The translations under genes were made by a program, and so were the position numbers. DNA of 64,000 nucleotides from Planctomycetaceae bacterium (GTDB lineage Bacteria; Planctomycetota; Planctomycetia; Pirellulales; Thermoguttaceae), in contig SUVI01000003.1 of assembly GCA_015062085.1 (NCBI GenBank), positions 5,200 through 69,199 of the forward strand, read 5' to 3'. Below are positions 56,031-64,000 of this stretch, piece after piece (position 1 is the first letter of the stretch; every line of letters starts with the position of its first letter). Below the pieces are notes generated by a model. The model was not told the origin of the DNA and searched no databases. It saw nothing but the letters and a program-made list of their open reading frames with translations.

Positions 56031-56070
56031 CAGATCAGTTTTTCAGGAACTCATGAATTTCCCGAGCATC

Positions 56071-57138
56071 TCAGTCTACGTACTTGACCCAGATGTTGCG
56101 GTACTGCACGTTGTTGCCGTGGCCCTGGAAATAGATTCCGCGAGCTTCGTCGGCTTCGGCTTTGCGTCCGGGCGTCTGACCGGAAATTTCCAGACCGTCG
56201 TGGATGAGGATGCCGTTAAGCGCGACGTCCACTTTCGCGTTGGCGACTTTCTTGCCGTTTTCGTATTTCGCCGGGATGATGTGGAAATCGTATGCCTGCC
56301 AGGTCAGCGGACTCAGGACGGCATTGGCGAGCGGGCGTTTCTGCTGATAGAAACCGCCGCATTCATTATTTTCGCCGCGGAGACCGAAGGAATCGAGCAC
56401 CTGGCATTCGTAGCATTCATAGAGGTAAACGCCGCTGTTAGAACGGGCCTGACCCTTGGCGCGCGGCATGAAGGAAAGCATGAATTCCACGTGAACGAAG
56501 CATTCCTTGCCCTTTTCCAGTTCTTTCGTCACGAATTCGGCAAACATGGCGCCGGTTTCTTCGTTGATCTTGCGGTAGCTGGCGATATTGTCGGTGTTCG
56601 TTTTGTCCTTGGCCGTTCCGTCGTAGAGGATGACTGCGCCGTCTTCAACCACTCCGACGCGGTCATTCGGACGGACGAATTTCTTCGCAATACGGTCCGG
56701 TTTGCCCGGGACGCAGAACGTCATGGTCGTTCCGGCGAGGTCGATCTTCGTGATGTCGTCTTTGTGGCTTTCCATCATCGGCAGGTTGTTCTGTCCTTCC
56801 AGGTCCATTTTCGTCGGACGAAGAATGACTTCGTTTCCTTCGATCCCGCCTTCATAGTAAATGCGCGCTTCTTTGGCGTGCCAGCCCATGCCGGGGAAAC
56901 CGCCCGGGAAACCGACGACGGTAAATTTGCCGTCACCGTTCGCGATGCACTGGCAGGCGAAGACCTTACCGCCGGCGTACCAGACGTATTCGCCCTGGAT
57001 CTGGAAATCACGGTAGTCGTCCGCGACTGCCTTAACTTCATCGACCGAAACGTACTCGTTCTTCTTTTCCTGCGCAAACACGCTTCCGACCATCGCAGCA
57101 GCCAAGACCGCAGCGCTGAAAATGGATCTTGCTTTCAT
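56071..57138 (-). CDS. Secreted DUF1080 family protein, long form
   Basis: 355 aa from ATG 57138 (GGAGAG). Signal peptide KARSIFSAAVLAAAMVGSVFA. The N-terminal half is a separate, beta-rich region (VSVDEVKAVADDYRDFQIQG, WYAGGKVFACQCIANGDGKF) and the C-terminal half is the DUF1080 domain: CFVHVEFMLSFMPRAKGQ, NSGVYLYECYECQVLDSFG, WQAYDFHIIPAKYENGK, then GIYFQGHGNNVQYRNIWVK. Members hydrolyse 3-keto-disaccharides or similar. Compare the short family member at 15891-16721. Confidence 0.88.
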   Translation of the reverse strand: MKARSIFSAAVLAAAMVGSVFAQEKKNEYVSVDEVKAVADDYRDFQIQGEYVWYAGGKVFACQCIANGDGKFTVVGFPGGFPGMGWHAKEARIYYEGGIEGNEVILRPTKMDLEGQNNLPMMESHKDDITKIDLAGTTMTFCVPGKPDRIAKKFVRPNDRVGVVEDGAVILYDGTAKDKTNTDNIASYRKINEETGAMFAEFVTKELEKGKECFVHVEFMLSFMPRAKGQARSNSGVYLYECYECQVLDSFGLRGENNECGGFYQQKRPLANAVLSPLTWQAYDFHIIPAKYENGKKVANAKVDVALNGILIHDGLEISGQTPGRKAEADEARGIYFQGHGNNVQYRNIWVKYVD

Positions 57139-57386
57139 CTGTCTCTCCATAAAAAAGTGGGGTTGGTTCTATTTATTAAAATACGGCGGGGATCTCATTT
57201 TTATGTACGCCCCTTCTGTATTTCTTATTTTACACGATTTCCTTCTAATTTACCAGTAGGAGCCGAGGCTTTTTTCCACTTTTTTTCCACTTTTTCCAAA
57301 AAATCTTTCTCAAAAGGGAAATTTCACCCCCTCTGCCAACACGCTGAAAAACGTCCATCGCAACATACACTCTGAAACAGAAAAAA

Positions 57387-57658
57387 GGTTCATCCGGGAA
57401 CTGCGTACCAGTTTTACCACGGAATGCACTGAAAACTCACAGAGAAGCACTGATCTTAGTGCAAAAAGCAGTAAAAAACAGACTGCTCGAACAAATTTTG
57501 AATTTTAAAAAATTCATCTGCGTCTTTTCGTGTTTTCCGTGAAATTCGTGTCAGGACACGTTTTTCTTCTTTTTCTTTTCTGTGTGTTTCTGCGTCTCTT
57601 CAGTGCACTCTGTGGTGAGATCGGAACCTGGATCGGTAAGCACATTCCGGAAGAGCCG
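57387..57658 (-). repeat. Dispersed palindromic repeat, copy I
   Basis: Inverted copy of full length: GGTTCATCCGGGAACTGCG, TTTTACCACGGAATGCAC, GTTTTCCGTGAAATTCGTG, and the right end GTAAGCACATTCCGGAAGAG. It lies directly upstream of the next gene's promoter region. Confidence 0.88.
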
Positions 57659-57775
57659 GAAAAAATTAAAAATTCCCCCAAAGCCCCCCCCCTTGAATGG
57701 AAACATTTTCTCCGATAAAATAGACATAAAAAGGTCATGAATCAATTTTACCACATTTACCGCAAGGAGGATCCC

Positions 57776-58555
57776 ATGAAAAGAATCGTTTTGCTTTTGA
57801 CCGTCGGTCTGATATTTTGGGCGGGCAACGTCTTTGGAGAAAATCCAAATATCGCTATAGTTGTGGACAATACGGAATGGGCGTCTCCGGAGCTGCATCA
57901 CAATAGAGAAAGAGTCAGACATTGGAAAACTAACTGGGAACTTGCTGAAAAAATCGGAATGTATGAAGTTGAGCTGTCGTCCGATATTCTTGCATTGTAC
58001 GAACAGGACCATCCTTCCCGGGTCGAATTTGGGAAAGAATACTGGTTTCCGTGCTATCGAGCAAAAATTGAAAGTATTGAGAATTCAGACACCTGCCTGA
58101 TCTGTTTCGAGTCGGGCGATATTTTTTACCTGACAGGCTATCCTACGGAAGGATTTTATTCCGGGAAATTTATCGTTTTGACCAGCCCGGTCCTCTGTTC
58201 CAGGATCCATTCGGACGGGACCCGCATCCTGCGATTCGTTCCGAAAGAAGAACTTTCTCAGCGCGTGAAAGAAGGGGAACTTTTTGATAAAAATCAGCTT
58301 GCGGCATTGAAATATGCTGGCTATCAGGAATGGCAATATAAAGACGGGAAGGCTTTTTGGGCGAAATACGAATCCGTTTCTAAAGGAGAAATACACTTTA
58401 TTGACACCATGGGAGATCCTCTGACGTTAAAACCGGGTCAACTTTCGTCAGCAGTCTACAAATTTTACAATCAGGAATTACGGCGCACGAAAGTCAAAGA
58501 GCGTCAGGAAAAAATATCGCCGAAAACCTTGCTTCTTTTTCAGAACGTACCGTGA
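57776..58555 (+). CDS. Secreted protein with SHD1-like domains
   Basis: 259 aa from ATG 57776 after AAGGAGG. Signal peptide KRIVLLLTVGLIFWAGNVFG. The C-terminal part YQEWQYKDGKAFWAKYESVS continues as GEIHFIDTMGDPLTLKPGQL, with the pattern (aromatic-Trp..Gly-Lys...Ala..., strand, Gly..., Pro..LS..) of the SHD1 domain that is found widely in planctomycete secreted proteins. The middle (PCYRAKIESIENSDTCLICF) may be another such unit. AT-richer than neighbours. A small stem CAGAACGT/ACGTTCTG overlaps its stop codon. Confidence 0.72.
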   Translation: MKRIVLLLTVGLIFWAGNVFGENPNIAIVVDNTEWASPELHHNRERVRHWKTNWELAEKIGMYEVELSSDILALYEQDHPSRVEFGKEYWFPCYRAKIESIENSDTCLICFESGDIFYLTGYPTEGFYSGKFIVLTSPVLCSRIHSDGTRILRFVPKEELSQRVKEGELFDKNQLAALKYAGYQEWQYKDGKAFWAKYESVSKGEIHFIDTMGDPLTLKPGQLSSAVYKFYNQELRRTKVKERQEKISPKTLLLFQNVP

Positions 58556-58723
58556 AACGACACGTTCTGAAATTTTGCGCATTTTCATTTGACTCATTCT
58601 GGTTTCCATCCGGCCCGCCGCCAAAACTCAGGAAGAGGATCCAGCTGCTAAAGGGTAATAAAGAGCTGCCTCCTTGATATGCGCCGATGGCCAGAAAGCT
58701 TCAGATAGCGTCTGGCGCTGCTG

Positions 58724-59800
58724 ATGTTACTGGTCTGGCTGGGTTATGATACGGCGATACCCTACATGAACATGTTGTGGGCCCTGGACAGTGCGGAGGC
58801 AATGGATCTCCCGATTGCCGGCACGAAGTGGACGGCGAATTCCGGGTACGCCTGGCCTGTATTCGGGAAAGGCTACTCTGCACAAGTCTATCCGGAGTAT
58901 TTTCGTCACGGAGCATACAGTCCAGGGAAGTTGGCTACCGGACTTAATAGTGTTTTCTTTCCTCTTCTGGCGGCGGATCACGCACGGCGTATGGCTGATC
59001 CGGAGGCTTCTACGGCCCAGCGTGTTGTTGATGGGGGAATGGCAGCAGCAAATGTGGCCGGCACTGCTGGTACGGCAGCGAACGCGCTTCAATATGGGCG
59101 CTGGGCTTGGGCTCCTAAAGTGATGGGGGCTAGCGGCGCGTTAAATGTGGCGAATATGGCGATCCAGCACTATACGGACCAGATAAATAATGGAAATGCG
59201 GCGCTGGATGCGTATGGCAAAGCGAAGGAACAGGCGGGTGGAGCCCGGCGGTCGGCAAGACCCGGCTCTGAGTGGACTGGACAGGGGAAGGATCCCGCGG
59301 AGGTTACTGCTGAAATGGAACAGTGGGCACACAAAAACCGCGCATCCACTGTCAATGACGCCCTCGGAGATACCGATCGCACCGATTACGATACGACGCA
59401 CATGTTCGGGAGAGATATGATGCCGTCTTTCCAGCAGTGGGTACCGATCGGAGGGACAGCTTGGTTCGGGCACACCCCGCTGGACCCGGTAAGAGCTGCA
59501 AACCTGCTGTCCAGGCAGCAAGAGCTGGATCGCATGGCCGGCGAGGCGATAGACTCCTACGCGCCGGAAGACCTAGTACAGGTGCCCGCCTATCCTACAG
59601 GAACGCAGGTCACGATCCCGGCTCGGGAGTACATTACCCGCTACAGAGATGCTCTTAAAATGGCCCCCGAGACAGATCCGCTGTATCTCGCCTGGAAGCA
59701 TCTCCAATCGGAGCGTATGGCAGGGGAAGAGAAGAGGAACGAGGCTGAACGTAAAGAGAGGCGCGGAAGGAATACTGGGATAACACGGCCGAGGTTCTAA
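58724..59800 (+). CDS. Unknown island protein 1, probably frameshifted at its 3' end
   Basis: 358 aa in the open frame, first of the accessory-island genes. N-terminal hydrophobic stretch MLLVWLGYDTAIPYMNMLWA, then an Ala/Gly-rich section (residues 85-150: AANVAGTAGTAANALQYGRW and similar), and a charged C-terminal half with no known domain. The last 12 residues look like nonsense; switching frame by minus one between 59755 and 59790 restores a plausible tail that reads on to 59913 (GPRVFLGVEMPSDGG). No ribosome site is found at the ATG. Such Ala/Gly stretches occur in secreted effectors and toxins of several kinds, but nothing here identifies one. Confidence 0.55.
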   Translation: MLLVWLGYDTAIPYMNMLWALDSAEAMDLPIAGTKWTANSGYAWPVFGKGYSAQVYPEYFRHGAYSPGKLATGLNSVFFPLLAADHARRMADPEASTAQRVVDGGMAAANVAGTAGTAANALQYGRWAWAPKVMGASGALNVANMAIQHYTDQINNGNAALDAYGKAKEQAGGARRSARPGSEWTGQGKDPAEVTAEMEQWAHKNRASTVNDALGDTDRTDYDTTHMFGRDMMPSFQQWVPIGGTAWFGHTPLDPVRAANLLSRQQELDRMAGEAIDSYAPEDLVQVPAYPTGTQVTIPAREYITRYRDALKMAPETDPLYLAWKHLQSERMAGEEKRNEAERKERRGRNTGITRPRF

Positions 59801-60019
59801 AAGGGCCGAGGGTATTTCTCGGAGTCGAAATGCCCTCCGACGGCGGCGCAGCTGGAGTCTCGTCCGGCACCTTCGGTATCTCATCCGATTTCTCCAGAGA
59901 CTGGTACGTCTAAAGGCCCGCAGACGGATAGACCGCGTATTTTTTCTCTCATAGTCGCCGCATGCGCTATGTGTGGTATGCTGTCATCGCGATTGTACTG
60001 AGACCCGGCGAAGGATGAT

Positions 60020-60382
60020 ATGACACGTCTCACAGGACATGCACGGGCGAGAGCTATTAAACAGATCCAGAAGGAGTTGAACCAGTTGGATGAAGCTGCC
60101 CGAGCGGCGAGACTCGCACAGCTTCCTCTGGTCGAGCGGCTTCTCATCGACGGGAACTTTGCACACAACTTCTATTCTCTTCTTGTACGTCTTCGACACG
60201 CCCCTAAAGACGCAGAAGCTCTGGAGATACTCGGAAAACTCGGTTTCGATAAGAAAACCCTGCCGGAGCTGCAGGCCGCAATCCGGCGTTGTGATAGTGG
60301 GATCTATTCGGATAAAGAGTTTTTGGACGCTCTCCGTTACGATACGGGCCTCCAGCCGCAGGGAGTGCCGTACGAGGTATGA
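60020..60382 (+). CDS. Unknown island protein 2, helical
   Basis: 120 aa, ATG after GAAGGAT. Strongly helical and charged (RARAIKQIQKELNQLDEAAR, KTLPELQAAIRRCDSGIY), no signal. It ends 7 bp before the next gene. Gene order and small spacing suggest an operon with its neighbours. Unknown function; it could be an immunity- or chaperone-type partner, which is a guess from size and shape only. Confidence 0.6.
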   Translation: MTRLTGHARARAIKQIQKELNQLDEAARAARLAQLPLVERLLIDGNFAHNFYSLLVRLRHAPKDAEALEILGKLGFDKKTLPELQAAIRRCDSGIYSDKEFLDALRYDTGLQPQGVPYEV

Positions 60383-60388
60383 AGGGCT

Positions 60389-60958
60389 ATGGATAATGCT
60401 CGGCTGTACGATGAATTCGGCCGTATGTTCAAGCCGGGCGCGTCAGAACTGATGTCGCGGCCTCCCGTGAAGTTTAGTTTCGACGGCTACAGCGGTCCCA
60501 AAAAAGTGTATATCTTTGAAGACGTACCGAATACTGTGTGGGTGCCGAGACAGCTGACGGATCACTTTTTTAATACCGAACAGGGTCTCAGTCATATGCT
60601 AGAGCGGGATCCTGTGATTTTTGGACAGGGACGTAGTAAAAATCTTCAGGGCGACGTGGTCAACAACTATTACGGAGCACATAAGGTCTCACCGGAGGGG
60701 TTGGCTGCTCTTGAAGCACAGGGGGCGGTCGTCCATCTCAAAGGTTCTCCGCCTAAACAGTACTCTAGGTTCCGCGACTTGAAGTGGGAGGCAGGGTTGA
60801 AACACTCGCGCGGGTCCGCCCCGAAATACGAATACTTCGACCTCGACGGACCGGAGTTTACCCCCGTAGAAACCGCAGTTCCTCGCGCCCGTGCCCCGGA
60901 AGGCGGTCCCGGCGAGGCTGCATCGCCCACTCCTGCCGAGTTTTACTCTGGCGGCTGA
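60389..60958 (+). CDS. Unknown island protein 3
   Basis: 189 aa, ATG after AAGGG. Middle region reads ILFEDV-like KKVYIFEDVPNTVWVPRQL and DVVNNYYGAHKVSPEG; a basic-Pro-rich C-terminal quarter ends in Gly-Gly. The tail frame beyond the stop continues in the plus-one frame for 20 codons (TLAADPWSDYMRNIQ), so the stop may be recent. No family is recognised. Confidence 0.55.
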   Translation: MDNARLYDEFGRMFKPGASELMSRPPVKFSFDGYSGPKKVYIFEDVPNTVWVPRQLTDHFFNTEQGLSHMLERDPVIFGQGRSKNLQGDVVNNYYGAHKVSPEGLAALEAQGAVVHLKGSPPKQYSRFRDLKWEAGLKHSRGSAPKYEYFDLDGPEFTPVETAVPRARAPEGGPGEAASPTPAEFYSGG

Positions 60959-61013
60959 CCCGTGGTCCGACTATATGCGGAACATACAGCATGCAGCCCG
61001 GTAGGATCAGCTG

Positions 61014-61727
61014 TTGTTACACCACCCGATACAGTCGCAGCAGTGGCGGTCGAGTATCCCTGGAAGTTCTTACTGGAGGAGATCGCCTAACTGGAATACC
61101 ACTAAGAACGTACTTGGACGTACCGTATCCGTTACTGCTCCCGTCCTTGACGTGTGTTTCGGTCCTGGCATGGTCAAGGATAGGTGGAATTCAGTACGCA
61201 ATGGGGATGACAACGCCGCATACGTCGCGGAGTACGCGGGACCGTGGTATGATTATATGAATCGCGGGCTGGAGGGCGGGTTTGGCGCTTTGGACCTTGC
61301 GGCAACGGCCGGAGGTGCGAGTACATTAGCCGGCCTTGCAGGTTGGCCCGCGACACTTAGAGTTGGTGCCAAAGTGGGGGCGTTGCGGCCTGCCTTTGTG
61401 ATGGAGGGTGCTTACGAGATCGGAAAAGCCGCACGCGACGCTATAGTAGCAGATACGCGGCGCCGCGAGAAGAGCTACGAGGACTTGGCTGGGACTGAGA
61501 GGACAGGCCGAGAGCTGCAGCGGGAGTTGGCACGAGGCCGTAGGTTCGGGGAGGGTGCTTCAGACGCCTCTAATTTTATTTCGCCAGCAGCAGGAGGCAA
61601 ACGCGAAACTGCATTATACCGCCGAGCCGGAGTTTCAGGTAAATTACGATCGCGAAGCTGGCAAACGGATCGCCCGACGCGCCGAGGTATCAAAACGTCC
61701 CTCTGGGTGGTCTGGCAGCTTTATTGA
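61014..61727 (+). CDS. Unknown island protein 4, N-terminal frame
   Basis: 237 aa, TTG start with AGGA seven bases upstream. After a short variable start, GALDLAATAGGASTLAGLAG is a strongly Ala/Gly-rich helix hairpin, as in island protein 1, then a basic helix (VADTRRREKSYEDLAG). From about residue 195 the sequence becomes nonsense-like (LYRRAGVSGKLRSRSW), while the overlapping frame becomes protein-like. A plus-one frameshift near 61600 would join the two into one protein of roughly 370 aa. Confidence 0.5.
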   Translation: MLHHPIQSQQWRSSIPGSSYWRRSPNWNTTKNVLGRTVSVTAPVLDVCFGPGMVKDRWNSVRNGDDNAAYVAEYAGPWYDYMNRGLEGGFGALDLAATAGGASTLAGLAGWPATLRVGAKVGALRPAFVMEGAYEIGKAARDAIVADTRRREKSYEDLAGTERTGRELQRELARGRRFGEGASDASNFISPAAGGKRETALYRRAGVSGKLRSRSWQTDRPTRRGIKTSLWVVWQLY

Positions 61728-62133
61728 CTGGATGGACCGGCGGTATCGGGACTGGATGAACGCCCCGCAAGTCACGCAGAAAAGAATGAACCCCGAAACG
61801 GGCGAGGAAGAGGACTACAACGCCGCGGCATATGCGTATAGGAGCGAGGGGGCGGGCAGAGAGGCTGCGTATGAGGTCTCGCCCATCCCGCCGACGCTTG
61901 ATCAACGGAACCAGGGCTGGAAGACACCTATTGATCTGGAGCGAAAGCGTGTTAATTCGACGCCTGGAAATGATTTTATGCCGTGGTACTGGTCGATATT
62001 TGCGCCCTCTCCCACACCCATGGAGCCTGTGCAGCCTCTGTTTATCCCGCAAGGTACGCCGGCGCGCAACCCGGACCGCGTCATATATCAAGACACCTAC
62101 GATCCAAGAGACCCGCTAATACAATACTTTTGA
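61555..62133 (+). CDS. Unknown island protein 4, C-terminal frame
   Basis: Open frame from a GTG at 61555; its protein-like part begins near 61600 (EANAKLHYTAEPEFQVNYDR). It is charged, aromatic-rich and Pro-rich to the end (VYQDTYDPRDPLIQYF-like tail: DTYDPRDPLIQYF). No ribosome site stands before the GTG, so it most likely continues protein 4 across a frameshift. No family is recognised. Confidence 0.45.
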   Translation: MLQTPLILFRQQQEANAKLHYTAEPEFQVNYDREAGKRIARRAEVSKRPSGWSGSFIDWMDRRYRDWMNAPQVTQKRMNPETGEEEDYNAAAYAYRSEGAGREAAYEVSPIPPTLDQRNQGWKTPIDLERKRVNSTPGNDFMPWYWSIFAPSPTPMEPVQPLFIPQGTPARNPDRVIYQDTYDPRDPLIQYF

Positions 62134-62149
62134 TTTTTTAATGTCCCCC

Positions 62150-62195
62150 TTGAAATAATTCTGAAATCTGCTAACATGAGATTGTTGGCAGATTT
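62150..62195 (+). promoter_or_regulatory. Promoter with overlapping operator-like palindrome
   Basis: TTGAAA, 16-bp spacer, TAACAT. The -10 lies inside an inverted repeat, AAATCTGC-T-AACA paired with TGTT-G-GCAGATTT (62164-62195), with a 6-base loop: a likely binding site for a repressor dimer or an RNA hairpin at the very start of the transcript. Confidence 0.55.
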
Positions 62196-62225
62196 TCTAC
62201 AGAATTTTTGAAAAGGAGGTACCGA

Positions 62226-63689
62226 ATGGACTTGTTTTTTGCACTTCGAGGGGGGCAGATCGGCCGCAGCGTGATGTGGTCTAACGGGGCGATTCTGCCG
62301 ATTCTGGGAATCATTTGTATTCTTTCCATAGCCGGTGCTATACTGATCTATAGCTACAGCGCCGCATTCGAGGCATTTCGTAAATCGCTGCGCGAAAAAA
62401 CTGCACGATATTTAGCCATTTTTCTCGTACTTATGGAGCTATGTGGTATGACATATGTAGACCTTTACCATACACATTTATTGGGCGGGCTAGGTAAGAC
62501 CGCCGCAAAATTGAGCGGGCGCGGAAGTCACGGCTCACCGGTCGCTCAGAAGATCTCGCGGTTGCCCTGGGATAGTCCTGTATATAAGTTGTTCAAGGAC
62601 ATAGAAAACTACAATCCCTACCACGATAGCCCCTATACTCTTAGAGACAACATCGGGAAGGTTTTGGAGGATAAAAACTTAGACCCCGATATAAGACAAG
62701 AACTTGACAAGGTGTATAGGTGGTCCCTAGGGGAAGTGCAGAGACGTGAAGTTAAGGAGCGAGCGTGGCAGATAGAGGAGGACGCGCAGTGGGAGAGAAT
62801 CAAGAACACTACCGATCCCCGGGCCGCCGACATGGCAGAAAGCCGCCTCCTATGGGGCGACGAGACGTCTCAGGAAGAGCTCGAGGACTGCTGTCGAACC
62901 ATACTCCTCGCTGAGGGCGACCCCGAGTCCGCATTGGGTCAGGAGACGATAGACTGGGTGCGAAGGACGATCGGTGATCGCCTCTCACCGGAGGACTTCG
63001 CAAGGATAGAGAACGAGGCTCGCGCGATGCGGAGTGCGCCGCAGGGGGCTGCCTCTACAACTCCAGCTACTGAGGCTCTCGTTCCGCAAAACTCGAGTCC
63101 GACTGACGCTTCGCAAACGTCCCCTGCATCTCCGACAGACACGAACCTCCTGCCCAACAATCAGCCCGCCTCTCCTCCCGTCCAGCCCGACAATTCGGGC
63201 GGTCCAAGCCAGCATCTCCAGTCTTGGCAGTTGAATGGCGGAGGTAGCGCGAATACTATGAACCAAATGCCGTCATATACACTGGGGGCCGGGCCTGTCG
63301 TGCCCAAAACCGCCCCGCCGCCTCCGAGTCCTCTTACGCCTCAAAAGAGCTTTATTCGGGATACTGCGGGTAATGTACTCTCGTTTGGGTCCTATCCGAC
63401 GCTGCTGCCGCTTCAGGCGGCGCGGAAGTGCGGAGTTCCCGGTCTTGCCTGGGTACCGCCGGCTTCTAAAAAAGGAAGCCAGTTTACTGGTCGGGATTGG
63501 CTAGTCCACGCAGGGGGAGCGACGGCTGCTGGTCAGGCAGGGGCGTTCGATACATTGGGGCCGAACCTATGGAATACTGGTGCCAGCATCTGGAATTTTA
63601 TTACCGATCCCTCGTATTACAATGCTGGACAGGTGATAGGCAATGTGGGTGAGGCGTATGAATTATGTTATACAGAGGACCTGTCGTGA
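62226..63689 (+). CDS. Unknown island membrane-associated protein 5
   Basis: 487 aa, ATG 62226 after a perfect AAAGGAGG. The first 75 residues hold two hydrophobic segments (AILPILGIICILSIAGAILI; ARYLAIFLVLMELCGM). Next is a helical charged part (to about 290), then a long low-complexity Pro/Ser/Gln/Asn linker (290-400), and a Gly/Ala/Trp-rich C-terminal part (LVHAGGATAAGQAGAFDTLG, WNTGASIWNFITDPSYYNAG) that again resembles the Ala/Gly hairpins of islands 1 and 4. Modular layout with a C-terminal hydrophobic hairpin is what secreted or polymorphic effectors often show, but I recognise no catalytic or toxin domain. Confidence 0.6.
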   Translation: MDLFFALRGGQIGRSVMWSNGAILPILGIICILSIAGAILIYSYSAAFEAFRKSLREKTARYLAIFLVLMELCGMTYVDLYHTHLLGGLGKTAAKLSGRGSHGSPVAQKISRLPWDSPVYKLFKDIENYNPYHDSPYTLRDNIGKVLEDKNLDPDIRQELDKVYRWSLGEVQRREVKERAWQIEEDAQWERIKNTTDPRAADMAESRLLWGDETSQEELEDCCRTILLAEGDPESALGQETIDWVRRTIGDRLSPEDFARIENEARAMRSAPQGAASTTPATEALVPQNSSPTDASQTSPASPTDTNLLPNNQPASPPVQPDNSGGPSQHLQSWQLNGGGSANTMNQMPSYTLGAGPVVPKTAPPPPSPLTPQKSFIRDTAGNVLSFGSYPTLLPLQAARKCGVPGLAWVPPASKKGSQFTGRDWLVHAGGATAAGQAGAFDTLGPNLWNTGASIWNFITDPSYYNAGQVIGNVGEAYELCYTEDLS

Positions 63690-63769
63690 AGTAGAAAGGA
63701 GTTTTATTATACAAGGTACCAAATGCGGCTGATTTTAACTTTTCTTTCCATTTTTCTCCGAAACTTTTC

Positions 63770-63797
63770 TTGACTTTTCCAATTTTCATGATATAAT
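63770..63797 (+). promoter_or_regulatory. Strong promoter before the broken nuclease gene
   Basis: TTGACT, 16-bp spacer, TATAAT; start near 63805. Confidence 0.75.
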
Positions 63798-63860
63798 CAG
63801 AAAGACAGTGGGATGGGCGTTTGGAGTGTGTGTTTGGTGTGAAAGGGAGAGGCTGCGAAA

Positions 63861-64000
63861 ATGGCTGAAAAGATTCCGTTTGAACTGCCGCCGACGGCAG
63901 ATGTCGTGTTTCAGTATCTATTTTCGTCGCCTTTCAGTATCTATTTTCGTCGCCTGGTGCGGAAAATGGTCTGAAGTGCTTCATCAATGCCATCAATATG
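63861..64000 (+). pseudogene. Rpn/PD-(D/E)XK transposase-type gene broken by a 23-bp duplication
   Basis: ATG at 63861 after GGGAGAGG. The first codons read PFELPPTADVVFQYLFSSP, the usual opening of Rpn-type recombination-promoting nucleases and related PD-(D/E)XK transposase-family proteins. Then an exact 23-bp duplication (63909-63931 repeated at 63932-63954) shifts the frame and a stop follows at 63971-63973. Without the second copy the frame would continue GAENGLKCFINAINM, again as expected for this family. The rest lies beyond the window. Whether the gene is dead or reversibly off cannot be told. Confidence 0.8.

Noticed and set aside
58679..58724. Amber (TAG) recoding in the island
   Set aside because: Two in-frame TAG codons (before 58724 and near 61001) at first suggested recoding, but the second TAG is part of an AGGA ribosome site before a TTG start, and one remaining case is too little; frameshifts explain the rest.

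Overview
The window looks like chromosome from a member of the Planctomycetota, probably a glycan-degrading lineage of the kind found in animal guts. Several features point that way: a twin-arginine secreted protein, two DUF1080 (3-keto-disaccharide hydrolase) proteins, a PEP-CTERM protein, a C-terminal SHD1-like domain, a lysine/alanine-rich histone H1-like protein, a MoxR ATPase, a bacterial topoisomerase VI A-like protein, and secreted M60 peptidases beside glycosidase-like proteins. The phylum is an inference from gene content; no rRNA gene is present.

Layout. (1) 1-23.6 kb is ordinary chromosome. It holds a Tat-secreted protein start, a GH13-like amylase, a BNR/GH74-like propeller, ksgA, a lipoprotein, a topoisomerase VI A-like gene, a MoxR ATPase, lysA, tRNA-Gln, a strong ncRNA candidate with promoter and terminator, a YegS-type lipid kinase, DUF1080, PEP-CTERM, enolase, a Ser/Thr kinase, a GH43-like propeller and two tandem BPL_N-type amidotransferase-fold proteins. 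(2) 24.0-41.3 kb is a minus-strand phage head and packaging module read from right to left: an unknown protein, a membrane-anchored trypsin-like protease, a ParB-like protein, an ABC-ATPase/GNAT fusion, small and large terminase, a portal broken by a frameshift, capsid protease with scaffold, decoration-like protein, major capsid, a Cys-heptad fibre-like protein and a run of small connector-like genes. I see no integrase, replication, lysis or tape-measure gene, so it may be a relic, satellite or domesticated particle. (3) 41.5-58.6 kb is chromosome again: a second ncRNA candidate, rlmN, a thioesterase, a cysteine-rich histone-like gene, a YhcC-type radical SAM gene, a secreted metallopeptidase, clpC, a membrane protein, two tandem M60 peptidases, a second DUF1080 protein and an SHD1-like secreted protein. 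(4) 58.6-64 kb is an accessory island of unrecognised Ala/Gly-rich proteins with apparent frameshifts. It ends at an Rpn/PD-(D/E)XK-type gene broken by an exact 23-bp duplication.

Nine copies of a roughly 270-bp dispersed repeat with inverted ends lie between genes, in both orientations and even inside the phage module. In-frame minisatellites (11-18 bp units) are common in coding and upstream sequence, and one of them has destroyed the portal reading frame.

The secreted proteins (GH13-like, BNR propeller, GH43-like, DUF1080, M60) fit together as a set for degrading complex glycans or glycoproteins. The housekeeping genes (ksgA, rlmN, eno, lysA, clpC) show normal chromosomal context. All function calls rest on motifs read by eye; no database search was possible.
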